Source of the DNA: Opitutia bacterium
GTDB taxonomy: Bacteria; Verrucomicrobiota; Verrucomicrobiia; Opitutales; JANYDI01
DNA: 6,741 bases
Assembly (NCBI GenBank): GCA_025363695.1
Contig: JANYDI010000015.1
Coordinates: 1 to 6,741, forward strand
Direction: 5' to 3'
Shown piece after piece: positions 1-4,164 of the stretch (position 1 is its first letter; the number at the start of each line of letters is the position of its first letter). The notes under the pieces were generated by a model. That model ran no database searches and had not been told where the DNA came from. It saw only the letters and a program-made list of their open reading frames with translations. The position numbers and the translations under genes are program-made.

Positions 1-14
1 TGATGCTGCGTCAT

Positions 15-52
15 GGAAGTGACTCACGCACCGTAGTGCGCTACGCACTTCC
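15..52. repeat. small nested inverted repeat
   Basis: GGAAGTG (15-21) pairs with CACTTCC (46-52), and a second stem CGTAG (32-36)/CTACG (41-45) sits just inside the right arm with loop TGCG. An alternative stem AGTGCG/CGCACT overlaps it. No gene covers it: the plus frame opening at 3 closes within about 20 codons. It looks like extragenic palindromic DNA. The rest of 53-117 shows nothing I can name. Confidence 0.5.
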
Positions 53-117
53 CTTCCTTGCCTGAACCCCCAATGCACCCCTCAAACCGGCTCGAAGCAG
101 TTCATAAAGTACTCCCG

Positions 118-248
118 GATCGCTTCGCGATCTGTGGGGGGCTTAGTATCCACCTAGCCAGGTAGGCAATTTTATAAAATGCTCTGCATTTTTAAAATTG
201 CCTACCTGTAGGGGATCCTAAGGGGCGCAAGCGCCCCTTAGCCCTTCC
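118..248 (+). repeat. three-hairpin composite repeat, left copy
   Basis: Three hairpins follow in order. A: GATCGC-TTC-GCGATC (118-132). B: a long stem of arms 160-182 and 186-207, loop TCT, with one bulged base. C: a perfect 11-bp stem with a 2-base loop (218-241). The whole unit matches the reverse complement of 1870-2001 almost without gaps: conserved blocks include GATCTGTGGGG after A, the AAAATGC...GCATTTT core of B, GGGGATCC between B and C, and CCCTT after C. The copies differ mainly inside stems, at bases whose partners also changed. Hairpin C lies 11 bases past the thyA stop codon. I see no protein in it. A REP/BIME-like or MITE-like element is the closest known class, by inference. 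Confidence 0.8.
218..241 (-). terminator. possible 3' hairpin of the tpiA-thyA transcript
   Basis: This is a perfect 11-bp GC-rich stem with a 2-base loop, beginning 11 bases beyond the thyA stop codon (253-255) on the minus strand. It is placed like an intrinsic terminator but lacks the T-run: the bases after it on that strand are GATCCCC. It could protect the mRNA 3' end or end transcription weakly. The same hairpin also occurs upstream of tpiA as part of a repeat, which argues against a gene-specific terminator. Confidence 0.3.
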
Positions 249-252
249 GTTT

Positions 253-1050
253 CTACACGGCAATGGGGGCTTTGATGGCAGGATGGGGGTCGTAGTCATG
301 GACCTGAATGTCTTCGAAACGGAAGTCCCATAGGGTTTTAATGCTGGGATTGAGCGCTAGGATAGGGAGTTTTCGGGGGTCGCGCTCGAGTTGATTCCGT
401 ACGGCATCCTGATGATTGGTGTAGATGTGTACATCGCCAAAAGTATGTACAAATTCCTTAGGGTAATACCCGCATACTTGGGCAATCATGCTGGTCAAAA
501 TGCTATAGGAGGCAATGTTAAAGGGAACGCCCAAAAAGATATCAGCGCTACGCTGATAGAGCTGGCAGCTTAGGCCGCCGTCAGCAGAAACAAAAAACTG
601 AAAGAACATGTGACAAGGTGGCAAGGCCATACGGTCCAATTGGCCGACATTCCACGCACTGACCACGTGCCTGCGGCTATAAGGGTCTCGCTTAAGCCCC
701 TCGATGAGCTTTTCTATCTGGTTGATTTCCTCTCCGTTTTCGTTTTTCCAAGATACCCATTGAGCGCCGTAAACGGGACCTAAGTCTCCGTTTTCATCCG
801 CCCAGGCATCCCAGATATGGACAGCGTTGTCCCTAAGGTAGCCGATATTCGTGCTGCCCTTCAGGAACCAAAGCAACTCGTGCACAATGCCCTTGAGGTA
901 TACACGCTTGGTTGTGAGCAATGGGAATCCTTTTCGTAAATCAAAACGCAATTGCTCGCCAAACAGGGAATACGCCCCGACCCCCGTGCGGTCATCCCGG
1001 TACTCGCCGGTTTCCAGTACTCGCTTTAATAAGCCCAAATAAACTTCCAT
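253..1050 (-). CDS. thyA: thymidylate synthase
   Basis: Cytoplasmic enzyme that methylates dUMP to dTMP, using 5,10-methylenetetrahydrofolate as carbon donor and reductant, and releasing dihydrofolate. The 265 residues match the usual bacterial ThyA length of about 264. Hallmarks seen: Arg21 in DRTGVGAYSLFG, Glu58 in HELLWFLKGSTN, Trp80, the SRRH phosphate-binding pair Arg126/127, the catalytic nucleophile Cys146 in LPPCHMFFQF, Arg167 and Asp170 in QRSADIFLGVPFN, Asn178, His208/Tyr210 in GDVHIYTNH, and the standard C-terminus PHPAIKAPIAV. All key residues are present, so it should be active. The Met start matches the family N-terminus; no clear Shine-Dalgarno precedes it, as the 14 bases between the genes are mostly A/T. 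It lies 14 bases after tpiA on the same strand, suggesting co-transcription and perhaps translational coupling. The common partner folA is not in the window. Confidence 0.98.
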   Translation of the reverse strand: MEVYLGLLKRVLETGEYRDDRTGVGAYSLFGEQLRFDLRKGFPLLTTKRVYLKGIVHELLWFLKGSTNIGYLRDNAVHIWDAWADENGDLGPVYGAQWVSWKNENGEEINQIEKLIEGLKRDPYSRRHVVSAWNVGQLDRMALPPCHMFFQFFVSADGGLSCQLYQRSADIFLGVPFNIASYSILTSMIAQVCGYYPKEFVHTFGDVHIYTNHQDAVRNQLERDPRKLPILALNPSIKTLWDFRFEDIQVHDYDPHPAIKAPIAV

Positions 1051-1064
1051 AAAAAGGCGTTTTT

Positions 1065-1817
1065 TTATCCTATAATATCTAGGAAAGATTTTGCCTTCAG
1101 CGAAGCTCCGCCGACCAGCAGCCCATCGATGTCTGGCTGAGCTAGGAGCTGCTGAGCATTTTCAGGCTTAACGGAGCCCCCATAAAGGATGCGTAACTTG
1201 GCAGCACTCGAGCTGAATGTGTCGATAAATTGTCTTATTTGGGCATGCACCGCTTGAGCCCCATCGGGACTAGAGGGCTGCCCGCTGCCAATGGCCCAAA
1301 GCGGCTCATAAGCAATGACAACGTTTTCGATGAGGTCTTGAGGGACCTTATCGAGGGCACGCTCGAGTTGGGTCTGTAAAAAAGGCCAGGTATTTCCGGA
1401 ATCACGCACTTCCAGGGGTTCCCCAATGCACAGCACAGGCTTGATGCGGTTTTCAAGGGCTGTGTGTATTTTTTGATTTATCAACTCATCAGGCTCACGA
1501 AGCAAAACACGCCGTTCACTGTGCCCCACAAGCACATAAGCGCAGTAAACAGCCTTGAGCATCTCCGCGCAGACCTCCCCAGTTACGGCACCCATGGGTC
1601 CAGGATAGAGGTTTTGAGCCCCCAGCTGAACGGTACTGCCGCTGAGCACCTGGCTAACGCCCTCCAAAACAGTAAACGGCGGACACAACACCACCTGTAT
1701 ATCCACCCTAGGCCCAACACCCAGGGCGATCTCCTTGGCCAGGCCGGTCGCCTGTGCGCCCGTGGTGTGCATTTTCCAGTTGCCTATAATCAACAGCTTT
1801 CTGCTCCCGTTTTGCAT
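1065..1817 (-). CDS. tpiA: triosephosphate isomerase
   Basis: Cytoplasmic TIM-barrel enzyme interconverting dihydroxyacetone phosphate and glyceraldehyde 3-phosphate in glycolysis and gluconeogenesis; works as a dimer in most bacteria. The 250 residues match the family length. Visible landmarks: Asn13 and Lys15 in GNWKMH, LGAQNLY with the following GAVTGE segment (66-81), catalytic His99 in VGHSERR, CIGE (130-133), catalytic base Glu171 in AYEPLWAIGSGQ, with the mobile loop after it reading SGQPSSP rather than the commoner TGKTATP, the phosphate-binding YGGSVKPENA (212-221) and GLLVGGASLKA near the C-terminus. The only good ATG is at 1817. An AGAAG three bases before it is at best a weak ribosome binding site. 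TTGACT (minus strand, 1854-1849) could be a -35, but no convincing -10 follows. Being first in the pair, it probably sets thyA expression. Pairing with thyA is not a standard bacterial arrangement. Confidence 0.98.
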   Translation of the reverse strand: MQNGSRKLLIIGNWKMHTTGAQATGLAKEIALGVGPRVDIQVVLCPPFTVLEGVSQVLSGSTVQLGAQNLYPGPMGAVTGEVCAEMLKAVYCAYVLVGHSERRVLLREPDELINQKIHTALENRIKPVLCIGEPLEVRDSGNTWPFLQTQLERALDKVPQDLIENVVIAYEPLWAIGSGQPSSPDGAQAVHAQIRQFIDTFSSSAAKLRILYGGSVKPENAQQLLAQPDIDGLLVGGASLKAKSFLDIIG

Positions 1818-1869
1818 AGGCTTCTAGAAGCTCAGAAGATCGCGCTCAAGTCAAAGAAATTTTTTAAGT

Positions 1870-2001
1870 AAAGGGCCAAGGGGAGCTTGCTCCCCTTGGA
1901 TCCCCTTTCCGATGGGCGATTTTCTAAAATGCTAGCGCATTTTAGGAAAATCGCCCATCGGGAGTGGGTATACAAGGCGCCCCACAGATCGCTTCGCGAT
2001 C
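1870..2001 (-). repeat. three-hairpin composite repeat, right copy (inverted)
   Basis: Reverse-complement partner of 118-248. Read on the minus strand, the order is the same: hairpin A (2001-1987, GATCGC stem), hairpin B (1961-1909, long arms, loop of 4, one bulged base) and hairpin C (1899-1876, perfect 11-bp stem with loop AA). Hairpin C is about 58 bases upstream of the tpiA start, so it may lie in the 5' leader. Compared with the left copy, hairpin C has T-A changed to C-G and C-G changed to A-T, and hairpin B has A-T changed to G-C in at least two pairs. Both members of each pair changed, which argues that the folded structure is selected or copied as a unit. The two copies point away from each other around thyA-tpiA. 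Confidence 0.8.
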
Positions 2002-2096
2002 GGCTGTTGTCAATAAAGAGGGGGTTGGGTTATGGATATATTGTATATATTTTTAAGATTTCATGATAAATTTTAGGAATTTTGAGGGAAATTTTC
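2002..2096. other. AT-rich spacer, no feature recognised
   Basis: AT-rich DNA between the right composite repeat and the hairpin at 2097. A TTGACA hexamer is present on the minus strand at 2013-2008, but the following 17-base window leads to GATCTG inside hairpin A, so I do not call a promoter. No open frame of note. Confidence 0.4.
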
Positions 2097-2131
2097 ATGA
2101 AAAAGCCCTGGATTTTGATATCCAGGGCTTT
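2097..2131 (-). terminator. intrinsic-terminator-like hairpin
   Basis: The 12-bp arms AAAGCCCTGGAT (2102-2113) and ATCCAGGGCTTT (2120-2131) enclose a 6-base loop. On the minus strand the stem runs into five T residues followed by C, the usual shape of a Rho-independent terminator. On the plus strand the tail is only TTTA. No gene of either strand ends here. It lies downstream, in the minus direction, of the strong promoter at 2962-2989, so it could end a transcript of roughly 850 bases from there and insulate tpiA from it. Confidence 0.55.
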
Positions 2132-2174
2132 AAGCGTGAAGTATTCTCAATAGATTTTTTTAAGTTTTAAGCGT

Positions 2175-2267
2175 GTAAGGGCGAAACTCGAAGTGATTTA
2201 TGCTTGTAGGCTTAGGTTTTTGTTGTTTTTATTGGGTATTTGATATCAAGTCGAGAATCGCCCTTAC
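2175..2267. repeat. small inverted-repeat element with 17-base ends
   Basis: GTAAGGGCGAAACTCGA at 2175-2191 is mirrored by 2251-2267 as an inverted copy with two mismatches, giving a 93-base unit with an AT-rich, T-heavy centre. The end sequence GTAAGGGCG also occurs inside the repeat block further right (3193-3201, in GAGCCCTGTAAGGGCGGCAC), hinting that the two are related. No coding frame. It is followed 9 bases later by the first fold-back element. Confidence 0.55.
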
Positions 2268-2276
2268 GGAGCTTAC

Positions 2277-2438
2277 GAACCTGTTTTAACGGTTTTGTCA
2301 TGCGATCTTTTGGCTGATTTTGTCACCTTTTGCGCTGATTTTTTCGCAGGCACCGCTGGTGCATGCGTCAAAAATCATCTCAAAATCTGCCTAAAATCAG
2401 CTCAAAACCTCACATAACCCTCCCATTAAAACAGGTTC
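2277..2438 (+). mobile_element. fold-back MITE-like element, copy 1
   Basis: A 162-base unit with terminal inverted repeats GAACCTGTTTTAACGG (2277-2292) and CCATTAAAACAGGTTC (2423-2438), one mismatch in 16. The interior is also an imperfect inverted repeat: GCTGATTTT motifs on the left face AAAATCAGC on the right, around a central GCACC-GCT-GGTGC stem. A second copy in the same orientation and of the same length is at 2780-2941. No transposase is encoded. Small size, terminal inverted repeats and multiple copies fit a non-autonomous element moved in trans. No clear target-site duplication was seen, so mobility is inference. Confidence 0.75.
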
Positions 2439-2458
2439 TAAGGTTTTATTTAGTCTAA

Positions 2459-2523
2459 CCTATCCTTGAAGATAGGGGGTCAGGACGCCCGAGAACACGT
2501 ATTCACGATCTGGGTTCTCGGGC
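2459..2523. repeat. two adjacent hairpins
   Basis: CCTATC (2459-2464) and GATAGG (2471-2476) form a 6-bp stem around CTTGAA. Next, GCCCGAGAAC (2487-2496) and GTTCTCGGGC (2514-2523) form a perfect 10-bp stem around a 17-base loop. Neither has a convincing T-run on either strand. They lie between the two fold-back elements and could be structure in a minus-strand transcript from the promoter at 2962-2989. No known RNA family was recognised. Confidence 0.5.
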
Positions 2524-2583
2524 TAGATTCGCAGCTTACGTCGGTGCAAAAGGGTTGTCGTGAGGGCCACGGTACAAACGGGT

Positions 2584-2636
2584 CCAGGCTTCGCTCTACG
2601 AGCTACGCCGGACAGCCTTCGCATTGCGAAGGCTGG
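2584..2636. repeat. GC-rich palindromic element
   Basis: CAGCCTTCGC (2613-2622) and GCGAAGGCTG (2626-2635) form a 10-bp stem around ATT. CCAGGCTTCGC at 2584-2594 can pair with GCGAAGGCTGG (2626-2636) with one mismatch, giving an alternative fold. It reads open in several frames, which creates short spurious coding frames on both strands. It resembles the GC-rich palindromes scattered between genes in many bacteria. I cannot assign a named family. Confidence 0.5.
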
Positions 2637-2779
2637 TTTTCGATGGAGGAGGTCTAATCCTTCGAGTAAGCAGTCGCGCAATACAAGATCGAGGGCACTT
2701 AGGGTTTGGTATTGTTTGTGTTTCATGATAATGGGGGGATGGGTTTTCCGGAAAGGTTTTTTTGTTGCTGGCCAGCCTA

Positions 2780-2941
2780 GAGCCTGTTTTCACAGTTTTG
2801 TCATGCCATCTTTTGGCTGATTTTGGCGCCTTTTGAGCTGATTTTTTCGCAGGCACCGCTGGTGCATGCGTCAAAAATCATTACAAAATCTGCCGAAGAT
2901 CAGCTCAAAACCTGACATAACCCTACCGTAAAAACAGGCTC
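2780..2941 (+). mobile_element. fold-back MITE-like element, copy 2
   Basis: Same length and orientation as 2277-2438, with 146 of 162 bases identical by hand alignment and no gaps. The central stretch of about 44 bases, from GCTGATTTTTTCGCAGG through the GCACC-GCT-GGTGC stem to GTCAAAAATCA, is unchanged. The ends read GAGCCTGTTTT and AAAACAGGCTC: relative to copy 1 the third base and its partner at the other end both changed (A-T to G-C), so terminal pairing is kept. It begins about 20 bases downstream of the minus-strand -10 at 2962-2967, so a transcript from there would start by reading through this element. Confidence 0.75.
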
Positions 2942-2961
2942 TTTTTGTCCCTGTCCCTATA

Positions 2962-3027
2962 ATTATACCAAAAAATTATCGATTGTCAAGGGGTTTTTTA
3001 AAAAAAATTTAAATTTTTTTAAAAAAA
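2962..3027 (-). promoter_or_regulatory. very strong minus-strand sigma-70 promoter with UP-like tract
   Basis: On the minus strand a perfect TTGACA (2989-2984) and a perfect TATAAT (2967-2962) are separated by 16 bases. Four bases upstream of the -35 is a run of 34 A/T-only bases (2994-3027) with alternating A and T tracts, the position and composition of an UP element contacted by the alpha subunit of RNA polymerase. Transcription should start near 2955 and head left through the fold-back element. No gene with recognisable family features lies downstream before the terminator-like hairpin at 2097-2131. It could serve an unrecognised RNA, or be the original promoter of tpiA-thyA, displaced by repeat insertion. 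Confidence 0.7.
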
Positions 3028-3088
3028 GTTTAGGAAGTAAATGAGAGGCGGGTGCTGATAAGATATCTAAGGAAGGGGATGAAAATGA

Positions 3089-3346
3089 CCTAAGTTGTTG
3101 ATAAAACCACACATAAGGAGGCCTAAAATGCCGGCATATCGTAGCCCAGGGTGCCAGCCCGGGGTTTTAGTTGAAAAATAAACCTGAGCCCTGTAAGGGC
3201 GGCACACAAGAAAATTTCAGAAAATGTGAGTGCCGCCCCTGTAGGGCTCTAAATCTTTTTTCACCCTAACCCAGGGCTTACGCCCTGGGCTACGTATCTG
3301 CCGGCCCTTCAGGCCTCCTTATGTGTGGTTTGTTGAATGACTTAGG
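3089..3346. repeat. long palindromic element I
   Basis: Two arms of roughly 100 bases are imperfect inverted copies. The ends are CCTAAGT (3089) and ACTTAGG (3346). They are followed inward by ACCACACATAAGGAGGCCT, the GCCGGCA segment, a TA(T)CGTAGCCCAGGG stretch, then GAGCCCTGTAAGGGCGGCAC (3186-3205) facing its inverted copy (3230-3249). The central loop is 24 bases. The right arm holds a perfect hairpin CCCAGGGC-TTAC-GCCCTGGG (3270-3289); the left arm's counterpart (about 3145-3165) has decayed. The outer end matches elements II and III in the string AAACCACA, so these share a terminus. No protein is encoded. As one folded unit it would make a very long hairpin or cruciform. Confidence 0.75.
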
Positions 3347-3708
3347 GCGTGTCATCAATTAAATTTAAAACCTGTTTTAATGGATCCGTTAGGGTTGATA
3401 AACAATTATTTAAAAACAAACCACAAAACGAGAGCCCTGTAGGGGCGAATGCTTGTCAGCCCAGGGCTTTAGCCCTGGGTTTGGCATGGAAAAAAGATTT
3501 AGAGCCCTACAGGGGCGATTCATTAAAATATGTCAAATTTATCTTAAAATCAACTATAGGCAATATATCAGGTTTAATGAATCGCCCCTGTAGGGCTCTG
3601 GTTTGTTTTTCACCTTAAACCCAGGGCTAAAGCCCTGGGCTGACAAGCATTCGCCCCTACAGGGCTCTCAGTTTGTGGTTTTAAGCTTAGTTAATTGATC
3701 ACACGTCC
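3347..3708. repeat. long palindromic element II
   Basis: Starts directly after element I. The core, 3421-3678, is an inverted repeat whose arms each contain the short motif GAGCCCTGTAGGGGCG or its ACA form (3432-3447, 3502-3517, 3583-3598, 3652-3667) and a perfect hairpin CCCAGGGC-4 bases-GCCCTGGG (3460-3479 and 3620-3639). The innermost arms, 3501-3527 and 3573-3599, are a perfect 27-bp inverted repeat. The outer flanks also mirror each other: GCGTGTCATCAATTAA on the left against TTAATTGATCACACGT on the right. The left arm has about 50 extra bases (from 3371) absent from the right arm. 29 bases at 3489-3517 equal the reverse complement of 3234-3262 in element I. Confidence 0.75.
3369..3383 (+). 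repeat. solo end of the fold-back element
   Basis: AACCTGTTTTAATGG here matches the outward-reading right end of fold-back copy 1 (reverse complement of 2423-2437) over 15 bases. It lies at the left edge of the extra segment in element II. The following bases keep only a loose likeness (AGGGTTGAT against AGGGTTATG). It may be the remnant of a third copy that inserted into the palindrome and decayed. Confidence 0.4.
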
Positions 3709-3860
3709 TAGGCAATATATCAACTTTAGAGAATCGCCCCTGTAGGGCTCTAAATTACTTACCAATTGTACCCAGGGCGACCCAAGAGTCGCCCTGGGCT
3801 ATCCATCATTCGCCCCTTCAGGGCTCTCATTTTGTGGTTTGTTGATGATAAACTCTATAA
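3709..3860 (+). repeat. half element III, direct repeat of the right arm of II
   Basis: TAGGCAATATATCA at 3709-3722 repeats 3557-3570, a spacing of 152 bases. What follows has the same order as the right arm of II: CGCCCCTGTAGGGCTC (3735-3750), a CCCAGGG hairpin, CGCCCCTTCAGGGCTC (3811-3826), then TTTGTGGTTTGTTGATG. The hairpin is longer here: CCCAGGGCGAC (3771-3781) pairs with GTCGCCCTGGG (3788-3798), 11 bp. There is no mirrored left arm, so this is a one-armed copy. Confidence 0.65.
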
Positions 3861-3882
3861 GTTTAACTATTAATCAAAACGC

Positions 3883-4013
3883 ACTTAGGGAGGCCCATGG
3901 CGCGCCGTAGCTTTAGCGTAGGCGGCTGAAGGGCCGGCAGATACGTAGCCCAGGGAGTAAGCCCAGGGTTTACGGTGAAAAAAGATGTTGAGCCCTACAG
4001 GGGTGATTTATAT
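3883..4013 (-). repeat. half element IV, degraded copy of an element I arm
   Basis: From CTTAGG (3884-3889) the stretch GAAGGGCCGGCAGATACGTAGCCCAGGG, the GTGAAAAAAGAT segment and GAGCCCTACAGGGGTG (3990-4005) follow the reverse complement of element I's right arm. Two differences stand out. About 30 extra bases, including CGCGCCGTAGC and GCGTAGGCGG, sit between GGAGGC and CTGAAGGG. The inner hairpin is destroyed, because both halves now read CCCAGGG (3949-3955 and 3962-3968). It is the repeat nearest to tpsA. Confidence 0.6.
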
Positions 4014-4164
4014 GAGAAACCTTCATAGACTATACTGTATAGCCCGAAAACTACAAAAAATCACTATTTATTGCGAATGATAAAGAATTATTTAATTGCA
4101 CAGCTTTATAGTTATATGATTTAATATCACTGTAAATTATAAATAAAAAAATTACCTCAAGAAG
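4014..4164 (+). promoter_or_regulatory. AT-rich leader of the tpsA-like gene, promoter candidate
   Basis: This very AT-rich stretch separates the repeat block from the plus-strand gene and should hold its promoter. The best candidate is TTGCAC (4096-4101), 18 bases, TTTAAT (4120-4125); the -10 is reasonable, the -35 shares only TTG. A small palindrome CTATA-CTG-TATAG lies at 4030-4042. An in-frame TAA at 4144-4146 limits the start to ATG 4165. The only purine-rich string, AAGAAG, touches the ATG directly, so a normal Shine-Dalgarno is missing. Confidence 0.3.

Noticed and set aside
1..66. Short plus-strand frame beginning with ATG at 3
   Set aside because: About 20 codons over a hairpin, with no upstream context and no conservation evidence.
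1849..1854. TTGACT as a tpiA -35 element
   Set aside because: The expected -10 position reads CTTCTA or GCTTCT, too far from TATAAT to call a promoter.
1464..1871. Plus-strand 135-residue frame opposite tpiA
   Set aside because: Antisense shadow of a fully conserved enzyme gene, with no family match of its own.
2523..2726. Minus-strand 67-residue frame downstream of the strong promoter
   Set aside because: It has no Shine-Dalgarno, and its second half is translation of the GC-rich palindrome at 2584-2636. No family is recognised. It could be real only if RNA or peptide data show it.
2560..2820. Plus-strand 86-residue frame
   Set aside because: It runs through the GC-rich palindrome into fold-back copy 2 and has no recognisable protein features.
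2596..2874. Minus-strand 92-residue Lys-rich frame
   Set aside because: It starts inside fold-back copy 2 and ends in the GC-rich palindrome, so its sequence is repeat-derived; no domain or ribosome binding site.
2100..2960. Known structural RNA (RNase P RNA, tmRNA, SRP RNA) or tRNA
   Set aside because: I looked for their signature strings and a T-loop GTTCRA with acceptor stem and found none; a covariance-model search would be decisive.
3349..3618. Plus-strand 89-residue frame
   Set aside because: It lies entirely in palindromic element II; the composition is set by the repeats.
3089..4013. Possible CRISPR array
   Set aside because: Repeats occur in both orientations with unequal spacing, the spacers are themselves repeated, and no cas gene is nearby.
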